DNA of 64,000 bases from contig JBANSL010000005.1 of assembly GCA_037127255.1 (NCBI GenBank), positions 64,665,909-64,729,908 of the forward strand, in the 5' to 3' direction. Below the pieces are notes generated by a model that worked only from the letters and a program-made list of their open reading frames with translations, searched no databases and was not told where the DNA came from. This stretch comes from Persicaria tinctoria. Its lineage: Eukaryota > Streptophyta > Magnoliopsida > Caryophyllales > Polygonaceae. Shown here one piece after another: positions 45,991 to 58,301 of the stretch (position 1 is the stretch's first letter; each line of letters opens with the position of its first letter). The translations under genes and the position numbers were made by a program.

Positions 45991-48424
45991 TTTTTTTTTT
46001 TTTACAGTAGGCAAAAATTAGGTGGATCTTACAAAAGCAAGATGCCACCATGATCATCCATACGGATGATGTTACAAAGATTCCTACAAGTAGGGAGGTT
46101 TGAAAACGTACAAATATTCCTAGACTTAGCTATAAAATCAGCTGCCTTGTTTGCTTCCCTGTAGCAGTGTTTGAATTCGATGTTGTCAAAGCTTGAGCTA
46201 AGTTTCCTGATTAGTTCCACTTCCCGGAGAATTTCCCATCTAACGTACTTGCTATCATTGATTGCCTTGGTGACTTCCAAGCAATCTCCTTACACTATGA
46301 CTCGTCGTAGACCTTTAGCTAGAGCTAAGTTTACAACTGCACAAAACGCAACAGCTTCTGTTTGGATGGCAGAGCTTGCTTCCGTTTCCGATTGAAAGAT
46401 ATCAATCACAGAACCATTATGGTCCCTAATAATCCCCCCCACTTGGCAATCGCCAGTGGGTTTCAAAGAACCATCTACGTTGATTTTGTAGATAGCCCTA
46501 GGCGGTTTGATCCATTTAGAATTGCGTCTTCTCTTTACAGTTGGTGCTGAGGGTACATTTTTAGTTTTGGCTGCACCATGCCATTCACTGAGATCCGTTA
46601 TAATTCTTATGGCCATCTGGCAAGGGTTATCCGGCTTTTTATTTCTAAAGATCAATTCATTCCTAGCTTCCCAAATTTTTTGCCAAATAAAGCAGAGTTC
46701 TTCGATAGATTTCTTGTTAGTTGCAAGTGTCAGAATTTCGCTCATTTTGGTGCAAGAATTGGGTATAAGCGGTGTGGTTTTGCTTAACCTTTGTTCATAG
46801 GCGGCAATGGTAGTTCTAGTGAATGGACAAAGGATAAAAAGGTGGTTGTTGTCTTCGTTACTATTATTACAGAAACAACAACAATTCGGAACTTTATTGA
46901 CATACCTATTTAATCTCTCCTTTGTAGCAAGACTATCAGTTGTTATCTTCCAAAGGAGATTTTTTATTCTCGGTGGAAGGTTTAGTTTCCATATCCACTT
47001 GTAATCCTCGGTAGAGTTGTTGCTACTATTAATCATTTGTCTGACCGATCTAGTAGTAAATTGGCCGTCCGCGGTAAATTTCCAAATTAGTTTATCAGGA
47101 GTGTTCCAGTTAGGAATTCGAATTCTGATGATTTGTTGGACAATGTTATTGGGAAAAATCTCATGGAGGAGGGGAACATTCCACTCCTTGTTAGGTGTGA
47201 ACAACTGATTAACTTTAAGGTCGGGATCCAGGTGTTCTTGAAAGCTTGTGAGATTTTGACTGGGAACCCAGTGATCTTTCCAAACGTTTATGGAGTCTCC
47301 GTTTCCTACTATCCATAGTAACCCTTGAAGGAATTTTTCTCTTAAATGAAGTAGCCTTCCAAATTGCCATGATGTATTTTGCGATGTTCTTTCCATTAAT
47401 CCTTCCTTTTGGAGGTATTTCTCTTTTATAATTTTAACCCAAATGTTATTTGGCTCGGAGTAAATTTTCCAGAGTAATTTCATTTGGAGGCTGATGTTCA
47501 TGTCCTCCGCAAGTTTCAATCCTAGTCCTCCTTGCTCTTTAGGTTTACAGATTTTATCCCAACTAATTAATGGGGTGTACCTTTCTGACTGAAGTTTGTT
47601 CCAAAAGAAATTCTTTTGAATTTGATCGATTTGGTTTAGTATACCTTTCGAAAGGAGGAAATTTTGCATTAGATAGTTGGTTTTAGAGCTCAAGTTTGCT
47701 TGTATTAGGGTTGCACGCCCCGCCTGGCTGAGAGAGGAGGCCTTCCATTTAGATAGCTGTTTTTTCAGGCTCTCAATGGCTTCGTTAAATACAACATTTT
47801 TAACCCTTCCTCTTACTAACGGAATACCAAGGTATTTCTCAAGAGTTTTGGAAATCGGGATGTTCATATCACGGGCTAGGGAGTTTTGGAAATCGGGATG
47901 TTCTCTTCAAGTCTCGGAAAATATAAACATCCCGATTTCCAAAACATCCCATAAGAGTCTCCACACGATTAAAAATATTCTCAACAATTTTTCAAACCTC
48001 TCGGGGCTAACCATCTGATGAGCCTATTTGTAGGGTGATAGGGCAGTGATCAGAGGAAGAGAAAGGATGATGACAGACTCTTATGTTCTTAAAATGAGAC
48101 ATGATCTCTTGGTGAGCTAGAGCCCTATCAAGACGTTCATAGGTATTGGAGATATTGGAGATATCAGTGTTGTTCTTTCTCCATGTGAATGGAGATCCTA
48201 CGTAGGGGATAGTATGAAGGTTTAGTTCTTCCTTGATTTCCTTAAGTCTGCGAAATCTAGATAGAGATGGAGTGCAACCTCCAATCTTTTCAGTGTCGTT
48301 TTCTATATCATTGAGGTCTCCTATGATTAAGACAAGAAGCATATGTTTGTTAACTATAGATATGACTTCAAGCCAGAAGCCCTCTTTTTCTTGTTCCATT
48401 GAGGGAGCATTTTTAAGTCTAATA
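45991..48424 (-). mobile_element. L1 LINE with internal deletion (EN joined to RT C-terminus)
   Basis: On the minus strand 48007-48399 encodes the C-terminal half of the AP endonuclease (GDLND, ERLDRALA, SSDHCPI). 46290-47867 then encodes the end of RT and the connection domain (KYLGIPLVRGR, WKASSLSQAGR, FFWNK, PLISWDKIC), a zf-RVT Cys/His cluster (CCCFC..HLF..CPF) and the start of RNase H (INVDGSLKPTGD). A Glu codon is TAA at 46290-46292, after which RNase H continues to 46029. The poly(A) tail is the T run 45991-46003. The RT core, including the catalytic Asp box, is deleted; the junction holds repeated 20-bp words. It is a different L1 lineage from 20.7 and 62.2 kb, closer to 19.9 kb. Confidence 0.9.
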
Positions 48425-49459
48425 CCTTAACAAGGTATTTATATTCAATCTAAATGCAAAAAATGGAAATTCATGTGTATTTATACGAAATGTTCAATTC
48501 ATTAAGAATCAACCGGGCATTCTTTGGCCTCATGCTCTAACCCTAATTGCCCACCGTCCTCTGTGCAATATTTAAAATCTGAACCAACTGGATAAGGAAA
48601 TTCATGTGTATTTTTAATTTAAATCTTTTGATATTATTTCTATTTTGTGAAAATGAGTATGAAAGGACCAATTGAGGACGTGGCGAAGATGGAAGCTGAA
48701 GAAGCTGGATCTTTGCTCAAAGATTTGCAAATTCCAGTCTATTTTTAACCCTTTTTTTACCCTCCCCTCCTCTTTGCTTATCGGACTAATATGAGTTTAA
48801 AGTTTTCGGAACTTCTGTTTAATTAGTTGGATTTAACTTCTAGATTTTACTACAACTTTTGAACTCCCTAAAATAAAACGTAAGCCCTAAAATCAATATC
48901 TAATGGGTAGAGTAAACAAATAAATGGATTAAGCATTTCATCGGGCCATAAAAATACCCTGCCTCTATAAATAAAAATGCAAAAGAAGCCAAATACCACC
49001 GGCACATAAGATCAGGAATCCAAAAAAAACCGAAGGTCCTTACAGCTGTAAAAGTGAAACAAAGGAGGAACAAGTGAACCACTCTGTTTGTACCTGAATT
49101 CTCAAGTCTGCTCGGGAAGTTCGGGTAGAGAAAGGGAGGCGGTGGCAACAATAATGCATAAAATAAAACAAGCAAATTGATGGATCCACATTTCACATGG
49201 CCCTGAAAAACAAACAAAAACAACAAGATGAACAACTGGGAAAATGGAAAAAGATTCACTCCCCCGATAGCCCAACCTCATATAATCTAACACAATGCTG
49301 GTTACAAAGTAGTTATCTAATTAATTACTTAAATGTTGTTTAGGTTCTAATTAAAATGATTAAATAATGCATTTTGGTTGAATAAGCTAATTTGGATCTT
49401 TTTTTGGATCGAGTCTGATATAAATATATACTCCATCAGGGTTTTTTTTTTGCAATTAA
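48425..49459. other. No gene recognised
   Basis: It begins with a partial unit of the 44.9-46 kb repeat, then AT-rich intergenic DNA. No exon, TIR or hairpin pair was convincing. Confidence 0.4.
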
Positions 49460-49692
49460 TTTTTTTTTTAGACGTGGGGGGTTCCGAGGTTATCGACTAG
49501 TCCCCCACGGGTCCGGGCCCTAGCCTGCAAAGGACGCGAACCAGTTAAGCCAGGCGGCAAGCCACCAGACAGGCTCACCCAAGCCAATGAAGGCTTGAGC
49601 ACCCACTAATACACAAATTGTGTAAGAAGTGGGATTTGAACCCTTGACCTCTTGCAAGGGCCACCTCTCCCTTACCACTAGGGCAAGGGGTT
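49460..49692 (-). mobile_element. tRNA-derived SINE
   Basis: On the minus strand a pol III A box (CCCTAGTGGTAAG, 49671-49683) and a B box (GGTTCAAATCC, 49632-49642) lie 30 bp apart, followed by about 150 bp of body ending in an A run at 49461-49469. Size, boxes and tail fit a plant SINE. No clear TSD was seen. Confidence 0.75.
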
Positions 49693-49703
49693 ATTGGTAC
49701 ACC

Positions 49704-50017
49704 CAAATAAGAACTTGAAGAGAGTTAAAAGGACATGTATGGCTGCAAACTGGATTTGATCTGTTCGTACAAGCAGAACCCCAATCACAGAATCCCGGAC
49801 CAAATTCTTTAATTACGACGAAGGTTTCAGAACCACTGCCAGCAGTTGTTTTTCCATCAAGATCTCTAAACCACAAGTTTCCTTGATCGGATACAATACA
49901 AGGGCGTAAATCACCCCCATTCAAATGGCCTTTCCCAACAGTACATAGTTGGCCTGAATTTCCCTCACAACAAGTTGAATCTTTTTCAAAGTGAGGCTTA
50001 GAGGTATACTTTAGGCT
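49704..50017 (-). pseudogene. Exon-like, Cys-rich open block of an unrecognised gene
   Basis: After a CAG acceptor (minus strand, exon start at 50017) a frame stays open for about 100 codons with a protein-like composition: STCCEGNSGQLCTVG, GGDLRPCIVSDQGNLWFRD, FGPGFCDWGSACTN and CSHTCPF. Eight Cys suggest a secreted or disulphide-rich fold. It ends against the SINE at 49692 without a good donor. No family was recognised; it may be an exon of a gene cut by the SINE. Confidence 0.35.
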
Positions 50018-50969
50018 CTGGTTTTACTTGTAAAATATGATAATGTTAAGACCTCGTTTGATATCGATATGATCTAGATATCAGTTATTGGCTTATATGA
50101 TTAATTTGAGGCAACTTAATATTTTGGCTAAGGAATCCTTAACAACAGTAGGAATGAAATGAAAGAATGAGAAAGATAGCAAAAATAGATCAATTCTATT
50201 AGTTTATTTTGGACTTCTGAGTCTAATTCTTCAATTCAAGGGATCTTGTTTAATTTTGAAAAAATGCAGTTCATGGAATCAAGAAGTAAACCATAAATAT
50301 GCACTGGATTTCCTCTTCCCTTAATTCCCTAGGATAATGACCATAACTCAAAACATCATCCGATGTACATGGATAGATCAAATTTAATGTACAAACTCGA
50401 ATCATAACTATATATGAATCCTCAATAAATCGCAAAAGAATTTCAAGCCAAGATCAATTTGGACTACAATTATATTTCAAGAAACATTTCTAACGGATCA
50501 AATTTTATACCTAATTAAATGAATCAAACAAATGAGATTAATACACAAATCATAGAAAGAAGAATGAGATTCATGAGCTATGAGATGATTGGTGGTTCAA
50601 ACCTCTGCTCTATGGAAATGAATTTCTAATGACTCATTGATCGAGTGCTGGGATTTCTCCATTTTCTTCTTTCTCTATTTTCTTCTTCTTTCTCATTAAG
50701 CAATGAACCTTTGCCATTTTAACAACTTCTAAGAGGGAAATAAAAATAAAAAAGAGCAGGGTATATCATCAAACAAAAAAAAAAACACTCAAGCCAACTT
50801 TGACAGATCAAATGAATAAGATTTCCGGCACCTAAACCCTAAATTTCCAAATTTGATGGCCCATTACTCAAAACAAACTAACCCTAAATTCCAAATTTCT
50901 ATTTAATCAAATTCTCAAATTCAAACATCTAAACCCTAAATTATGGAAATTTCAAAAGAAAAATCAAAA
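50018..50969. other. No gene recognised
   Basis: AT-rich DNA with several AAACCCTAAA-type words (50834-50942) such as are frequent in plant 5' regions; no gene could be attached to them. Confidence 0.4.
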
Positions 50970-51164
50970 GCACACCTTCTATTGGGCGAAAAATCGTCCG
51001 TCGATGCCGCCAGTCACACTACTTGCTCATCGGTGACTTCGTCTCCATTGGAAGGCAGTGGTTGTCACACCTTTTGTTGGGCGAAAGATCGTCCGTCGAT
51101 GTCGCCCCTCACAGTTCACTTGCTCGTCGTCGACTTAGTCTCCATTGATAGGCAGTGGACTTGA
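50970..51164. repeat. About 94-bp unit, two imperfect tandem copies
   Basis: Two copies, each starting CACACCTT followed by TTGGGCGAAA, and containing ATCGTCCGTCGATG and TCTCCATTG, about 94 bp apart. Short frames across them are not supported as genes. Confidence 0.75.
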
Positions 51165-51434
51165 ATCAGCTTCTCTGACCTGACTTGGATTTGCCACAGA
51201 ACTTCGATTTTTCATGACTTGTTGGTTTGGGGATTTTTTGGGGTTTACTGATTTCATCACTCAGAGCTTCCACAATCGAAAACTTTATGTGCTTGGTCTT
51301 GGATTTCGGAGGTGATGTGCGGCATTTTTGTGGAAAGTAATCGTCATTACAAAGCGTCGTTAACATTAACGGAATTACAATAACGCCGTCAAATTACTAT
51401 TCATTTGAGAGTTGGCTCTTTTTAAATAGTATAG

Positions 51435-51435
51435 A
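51435..51435 (-). mobile_element. Possible Helitron 5' terminus
   Basis: On the minus strand A|TCTATACTATTTAAAAAGAG resembles many plant Helitron 5' ends. No matching hairpin and CTAG end was found to the left, so this is only a suggestion. Confidence 0.25.
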
Positions 51436-51473
51436 TAATAAATTATTATTATTATTATTATTATAGAAATGTC

Positions 51474-52363
51474 TTACATAAAGTTAGTTTGAAGCCTTGT
51501 AACAAATTGAGTTTCAACCCTATTTTGAATAATAAAACCAACTCTATGAAATATAAAATCGCCAACATTAGACCCTGTCCCATGACTTTTTATAATCAAT
51601 TGAACCCGCTTTATAAAACTAATAGCATCATCTCCTAATTCCCCAAAAGTAGAGAAGACAAATGTCATGAAGCAATACCCCTCATCAGTGCAAATATCTA
51701 CGTACTTCTTCTTCCTTTCAGGGGCTTGGGAAATCGCCTTGTCGGGTACAAAGGAGTCATTGACTCTAGTTGTGAACGGCGAAGCCCCAACCACATCAAC
51801 ACAAGTGTCTCTAACCTTGTCCCGCACATAAACCAACAAATCACATGGCCTCAGCTCAACCCCACCGTCACTACTCATACTCGTATGCGCTTCCTTCTGA
51901 ATTGCAATGCCCGCTTTATAAAAAATATCTGCTAAAACATTTGGGACCATGTTGTGTCGGTGCTTAGTCCCGATGCCTCGAATACAATGCAGAGTGTGAT
52001 ATCCAAAATGGTTCATCCTGTCAAGTTCACAACTAGGACAAGTTAGCTAGCCACTAAACATAGGGATCGAGAGATGATATTGGAGGACAGAACGAAATTG
52101 TCGAGAATGCATGGTCTGAGGAAGGCCCTCAATGGGAGTAGCACGTCAACAACAAACCTTGTACTCTTTCCCCACTCACCACTTGCAGAACGTATAGCTG
52201 CCTTGGAGTCGAATTGATTGTGGATACTAAGTTGTCATCAATGAACGTGAAGTATCGATCCGTCAATACTAACATGAATGTTTTAGGGGCGGCGATACCA
52301 ACAAGTCATCAATATCCGAACCAACACGAGCGACATACCTCGAGATAAATTGGATGATAACAT
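51474..52363 (-). pseudogene. Retroelement polyprotein C-terminal part (downstream half)
   Basis: The 51474-52016 frame (NHFGYHTLHC, GTKHRHNMV, LRPCDLLVYV, CVDVVGASPF, FSTFGELGDDAISFIKRVQ, QFVTRLQTNFM) matches a plant protein family known to me only as the C-terminal module of reverse-transcriptase-annotated proteins. A Cys pair followed by H..C suggests zinc binding, and the D/E pattern could be a nuclease. Upstream, 52027-52363 is the same coding region with stops. The N-terminal continuation is at 57646-57985, beyond the CACTA insertion. A (TAA)n-like tail follows the stop. Confidence 0.55.
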
Positions 52364-53482
52364 CACTACAAAAAAAAAAGAAATTCGCTTCGGCAAAAAG
52401 CCGTGGCAAAAGGGGTTCAAGGGGTGGCAAAAGGGGTTTAGCTTCGGCATAGCTACGGCAAATGGGGGTGTGGCGAATTTAGGGGTGGCAAAATTTGGTA
52501 GCTTCGGTAAATAGCCGTAGCAAAAAAAATTAGCGACGGCTAAGCTACGGCTAAGCGACCCTATGAAAGACACTACATATTTGCTACGGCAAGCTGCCGT
52601 AGCTAATGCTTTTTAGCCCAGTTTCTTCATACCCGGGCTAAAAAGTCCAATATTTTTAATAAAAAAAAATAATACACAATTTACATATAATAAATTTACA
52701 TTAATTATACAAAATTTACATGTAAAAAACTACAAAATTTATATACATAATTATAAAATTTACATATACAATAAAATGTGCAAAAATATATTTTAACCCA
52801 AAAAAATTATCTAAAACTACATAATTTACATCAAATTGGACAAGCTAATAAAGAAAGAAATCAATCTCATAATAAAAAAGCAGAAATGCACAGCACAGCA
52901 GCTGGACAATCCATAGTTAAGAGGCATTTGGTTAACATTCTGTCATCACACCTGATGAAAAGCAAGCAGTTAAGTTAATTTTTCATGAAATCTATACCAT
53001 GGAAACTAAAAACCAATATATGCTCAATCTAACTCACGAAGGAGATAAAACTTTCAAGAAATTAAGTTCTGCTCAATTAACAAAGGACTAACTTTGCTGA
53101 TACATAATCATAAATACATAATCATAATGAGGAACTCCTAGAAAGCGTCAAAAATGCTACCCACAACAACCTAATCTTCTCCATTTGAGAAATCAATTGC
53201 AACTTTTCCATCTCAGAAGGGCATAACACATAATCTTTCAGAAACTAATCTGCAAATATCATGCATATCTCATTATTTTTTCCACCTACTTATAAAATTA
53301 TCCAGCAATAGTACAACACAAGGGTTCTACAATGACAACCTGCTGAAATTTAGCACCTAATTCATATAAAATATGAGCTATAAACACCTAATTTATACAA
53401 ATACACCGAGAATGACTTTACACTTACAACCTTGCACACATAACTTGTGACAACGTACAGGTTGATTATTTACACCACAGAA

Positions 53483-53620
53483 TGGAATCATCATAAAAAA
53501 GCTTTCCCAAACAAACAAGAAACATCACAAAGAGGTAACCAATTACACTGATGGAATCATCATAAAAAATCTTGCCCAAACAAACAAGAAACATCACAAA
53601 GAGGTAACCAATTACACTGA
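53483..53620. repeat. 69-bp unit, two tandem copies
   Basis: Copies start TGGAATCATCATAAAAAA at 53483 and 53552 and differ at two positions; they lie inside the CACTA element. Confidence 0.92.
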
Positions 53621-53972
53621 TTTTAATTTTGTACTCTACTTTTTCTTCCTATTACCTATATTGATTTTTGGTGTGGACGTGTAGCAAGCCAACAAAGCCC
53701 ATCCCCCTCGATCTGGCCCTAAATATGATCAAACACCATACTTTGGAAAAACTATTTTGGATCTCCAAAACCTGGCAGCTAACAAGATCATTTTTTTTCC
53801 TATTCAAAACAACAAATTTCACAAGCTACTTAGGGTAAAATGAATTAGAGTTCTCGTTTAGTTTCTTTAAGAATTTCTTTAACAAATTATGTATTATAAA
53901 TAGTTTTTTCAGACCAAGAGAGGATTCAACTAACACAACCATAAATCACACCAAATGCAAAATAAATGCCTT

Positions 53973-54056
53973 ACCTCGATGTTTTCAAAGTATATGCCAT
54001 GGTACGCAGTGCAGGAACTTTCAGAGTAGGACTAGCATCAAGGGATTGAAGCTGCA
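53973..54056 (-). other. Exon-like block inside the CACTA element, unrecognised
   Basis: On the minus strand an open block lies between a CAG acceptor and CGAG|GTAAGG, reading LQSLDASPTLKVPALRTMAY. It could be another captured exon; no family was recognised. Confidence 0.3.
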
Positions 54057-55540
54057 ATTTCCAACCAAAACATCTTTTCAGAGAAAATTCAGGTTACATT
54101 TAGTTCTTGGTGTCAATAAACAGCCTAAGAAGCTGAGATTAGCTAAACCTGATTACATTCAGGTTACATTTCCAAGAAAACACCTCGACTTGTAAGAAAG
54201 ACATCCATGACAAAGTCAAGCCAACTCTGAAGACCCTCGATCTAGAGCCAGTAGCTGCAGTTTGAACAATGCATAACAAATAACCATTAGACATAACAAA
54301 GCAAATTAGTTCCGAAAGAACAGAAGAAGAAGAACTGGAAGCAAGAAAAAAAAACACCATAACTCAATGAAATTCTAAAATAATATCAGAATAGCATTTT
54401 GAAGTTTGAACAGACAATTGAACCACGTAGAGCACAAGACTAGTTTAATCATAGCCCTACCAAAATCAATACTGAGCTTTTTCTTTTCTGGACTATATTA
54501 GTAAAATGGGATCTTAACCCAGTGGTTTTGCTTTTTCTTAGGCTTGAAATTGATTTGGCTCCTTGTCACAACTTGAGTAAAGAGGAAGAGAGCAGAGTGG
54601 GAAGGCTAAGGGAGAATGATTTGAAAGGCCTTGATAGCACAAGCCCTTTAGAGAGACGGTGGAAAGGAAGGAAGGAGATGTAAAAGGGAGCAAGCCAAAT
54701 CACCATACCAACACAAAATAATTCGACAATCAACCACCTTTAAATTCAACTAAAGAACAACAAGAAGATTTAGGCGATTAAAGAGGAAGGTTTAAAACAA
54801 AAGATAAAGACAAAGAGAGTGGTGAGTAAAGGCGGAAGGAATGACAAGGGCAAATCTAAGCGTTGAAAGGTTAGGTCCAATGAAAAGCAAGAGCTATCAG
54901 AACAACTACATAAATATGAAAAGTGCATAAGAAATTCTAATAAAAAATGGGAAACCAGTTGTAGGTAGAAGAGAATAAGAAATTCTAACAAACAATACCA
55001 ATAAAGAAAGCAAGTTCAACAAGAGAAACACCAAAGAAGAGTTGAAATTGATGGTGGTAAACCCTGAAAGCAAAGATGACGAACCTGCAGAGATGGAGAT
55101 GGTGTCTGGTCACAGTTGAAGACAAATTTAGGAATCGAATCTGAAAATAAATAAAAAAAGAAATGAAATTTTCTGAACAAATTGGAATAAGTAATTGAGA
55201 ACCTGAAATTGATAAAATAATAATGAGAGGAGAGATTGCCTGATTTTAAACATGAATTTCGTAGAGTAATCAAAACCCTAGCTACAAAATTTGGGATACC
55301 TAATTGAATAGAAAAAACAACAGATCAGTGCCTAACCAAACAAGAAGATGAAGATGGATGAAATTATGAGTATAATCGATATAAAATGTATTGATTTTGT
55401 TAAACCTACTAACATGGGCATTTTTAACTCATTCTTCTTAGTGACCTCTTTGAACATCTACATGTAAAGAAGTACATCAGTCGTGTAAGGGAACGAACAC
55501 AAAAAAAGATGAAGGTGGAGGTTTAAAAGGTCAATGGGGC

Positions 55541-56157
55541 CTCCTTGTGATGCAAATCAGCTTTCACTCTTCATCATCTCAACAATCTTCTGAGTGAATC
55601 CTTGCATCGCGCTCTTTACAACCGAAAAAAAAATCCAATATGAAAGATCAATAAGTGATCTTTCTAGATAAAGACAATATGAGATCATTCAAGATCTAAA
55701 AGGAATACCTTTTTTCTCCCTTGATTATGAGTGTCTTTTCCCACTCCAAGGCATGCTAATTTTTCCATTATTTTGAAAATTAAAAAGAAAACAGAGATGT
55801 AACAAACCTTGAATGGCTCATTGTCGGTGCGGAAGCTGATCCAGGGAACATACTTCAACCATATAGGAAAGCCACTGCACCAGATTAGTGGATGTCAATA
55901 TTCACAAAAGTTATTGCCAATTACATAAACAACTTAAGTAAAATTTACAATTACAAAGAACAAAATGCACAGAATTTACAAGAAATGGAAATAAGTGACA
56001 GATGAAGAAAGGGGGAAAACCAATAGTTTTGAGTTCCTTTAATACCCAAAGTTCCACTATGAACAAATGTAGGGACCAATCCAGAGATTAACATAAACCC
56101 ATCTTTCTGAACTGTGTTTATGAACTCCACTGAATCATAGCTTCCTTCAAAATTATA
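55541..56157 (-). pseudogene. Captured beta-galactosidase (GH35) gene fragment
   Basis: Three successive exons of a plant beta-galactosidase, a cell-wall glycoside hydrolase, are recognisable on the minus strand. 56157 to about 56040 reads YNFEGSYD..EFI.TVQK and, in another frame, WIGPY.C and WNFG. 55874-55808 reads [21 protein letters not shown], then a GT donor. About 55612-55541 reads AMQGFTQKIVEMMKSES, TGA and FASQGGPI. The introns are retained. The first block is frameshifted with an internal stop, and a TGA interrupts the third, so nothing functional can be made. It lies wholly inside the CACTA element, so it was captured as genomic DNA. Confidence 0.82.
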
Positions 56158-57645
56158 CTGCAAAGAGAAAATTAAATTTAAAATCCGATATCTAGAAATC
56201 AATACCAAACGGGCCTTTAAACTTGTTTCATGAATTGGATATGAATTTAATGATATGCATAATTGAATATTATTTAGCCAAACTAAATCCAATCTACATC
56301 ATTAATGACACTAATCCTAAAGGTACCAAACAATAAGGAATGCTCGTCGGATAGTGATATGTCAGCGTATATTGAATTGTGTTTGGTTTAATTGAAAGAA
56401 ATATATCATCATGAACCAGAGGCTTGATTCTAATTCGTGACAGTTCTGTTTTCATGCGTGATTCATCAGCTAAGCATTCTTAGGCTCGGATTCAACAGCT
56501 GTTGATTTCTTCTTTTTTTTGTGTGGTGAAGACAACTGTTGATTTCTTTTAATTTGGTCATTGAATAGAATTCCAATCCTAACAGATTGTGTCTCTTCTG
56601 GAAATAAGAATTTGTTTCTACATATCCCTCACATAGAAAGACTCTTATTTCAATCACTCAAGTAAACCTGTTATTCTGAATATATGATATACATTCAGTG
56701 AAGAAGCAAAGTGAATTTTCATAGCCCTACCAAGCTATCGAGTCAAACAACTATACTTGGCACAGTTTCAGTGCCTTGAATAAATCAGCACATTTTCATA
56801 GCCCTACCAATCCTTGAAAAAAATAAAAAAAAACCTGTTATTTTTGAGCCACTTACATAGCAACAAGCACAATAAGTAAATTCAATCAAAATTCCGGCCC
56901 CAACCTAAAACCCTAACCGTAGATTTTGAAAAAGTCTGAAATCTCACCTCCAGGAGCCAACGGAACATCAACAAGTTGAATACAGGCTTGGAAGATAGAG
57001 AGGAGAAGAAGAAGAGTGAAGGATTGTACCTAGAATCGCTGAATCGAAGTCAAATTGTGGATATTCCCTCGACGAGGCTCAAAATCGCCTGAAGAAGGAG
57101 AGAGTGGAATGAGCGCAGGAGCTAAGCTAGATCTGGTCGACGGTGATGAAAGAAGGCTTTCTCAAGGCGGGCTTGGCAACTGGCTGGGTCAGGCGATTGG
57201 GGACGGCGGTGGTGGTCTTCGACACCGTCTTCTCCGATTCGATTGAAGCAGCAGTGAAACCCTAATTCCGAGATGAAGAGGAGATTAAGAGAGAGATCTC
57301 GAGATGAAGAGGAGAGACATAAGGATTAGGAAGGGAGAACGAGATCTGGGAGAGGGAGGTTGAGAATTTGAGAGAGCGAAGGAAGGAGATGATGGAGATC
57401 TGCGTTTTTTGGGAGGCGGAAGTGGAGGAATGGGGACGTCGGGGAGAGAGAGGCTAATAGAGGGTTTTTATTTTACCCAATGGCCACGGTAAATACTTGC
57501 CGAAGCTAATAGGCGTCGCTAATTTGTGTAATTTTTTGGATGCAACGCGTGCCGTGGCTAATGTCGTGGCAAAAGGATACCATTTGCCACGGCAAACACC
57601 TGCCGAAGCTAGCTGGCGTGGCGAATTTCATTATTTTTTGTAGTG

Positions 57646-57985
57646 CATTGTCGGGACTAATGTCAGGAAGTCTAGAAGGTGATGGTGTTGACTTTGAGTA
57701 AATTTGTAGTTCAGCTATTTGGAGACGAGATGCGATGAAAGAAAAATGACTAACATCATCCACCGTGAGCACACCAAACCCACCATGTTTTAATGGAAGT
57801 GTGGCCTGACACCACTTCATGGACCGAATCTCGGGGCCCCTGCAGTAATAGCATGCTCAAGGGAGGCCTGAAACTCATCATAAAAACAATTAATAGCGTC
57901 GGGGAGGGCATTGGGGGGGGGGGGGGCACATTCGAAGAGCGAACATCAATCTGGAGACCCCGATACAATTTCATAGAATGAGCAA
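57646..57985 (-). pseudogene. Retroelement polyprotein part (upstream half), cut by CACTA
   Basis: The minus-strand frame reads FYDEFQASLEHAITAGAPR, then KWCQATLPLKHGGFGV, VDDVSHFSFIASRLQ and LPDISPDN. The string ATLP.K.GGFG(V/L) followed by ..F.ASRLQ precedes the C-terminal module in the same plant family as 51474-52363. The frame stops at the CACTA end and resumes in the same phase at 52363 once one TSD copy is discounted. A poly(G) run at 57912-57925 shifts the frame further upstream. Confidence 0.6.
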
Positions 57986-58301
57986 TTCACATGTAAATAT
58001 TATCCTTCGATCTTTCTTATAAAACTCTCTAGTTGTATTTTTGTTTTGTATTATTTAGGTTTCAACATATTAAAGGGATGGGTTTAATTGGGCTTTATTT
58101 CACTCTTCTTCGGCAAAGAGCATGGGATTAGGGATTTACATAAATTTAGTGAAGTTGATAGTGATCAATGTCCGACAATAGTAAGCTTTGAAGTGTTTTT
58201 GTTTGATGACTCTTATATCTTGTCAAGGTTAAGACTCATGAAATCAACCTCCGCATAACACCTTTTATCCATCTATTAATATTACTAATTCTGCTAGCAT
58301 T
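57986..58301. other. No gene recognised
   Basis: AT-rich. The phrase ATCTATTAATATTACTAATT near 58270 resembles some Helitron 5' ends, without a partner 3' end. Confidence 0.35.

Larger units (their letters stand above)
52361..57648. mobile_element. CACTA (En/Spm) transposon, non-autonomous, 5.3 kb
   Basis: The element 52364-57645 begins CACTACAAAAAAAAAAG and ends TTTTTTGTAGTG, flanked by the 3-bp TSD CAT. Subterminal regions (52385-52615 and 57480-57630) are dense in the short repeats GCTACGGC, GCCGTGGCAAA and GCTTCGGCA in both orientations, the transposase-binding arrangement of CACTA elements. No TNP1/TNP2-like transposase was seen. The interior includes a captured beta-galactosidase piece, a 69-bp tandem duplication and unrecognised exon-like blocks. 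Confidence 0.93.

Noticed and set aside
49480..49520. CTAG with nearby GC-rich sequence as a Helitron 3' end paired with 51435
   Set aside because: It lies inside the SINE body and has no proper stem-loop at the right distance.
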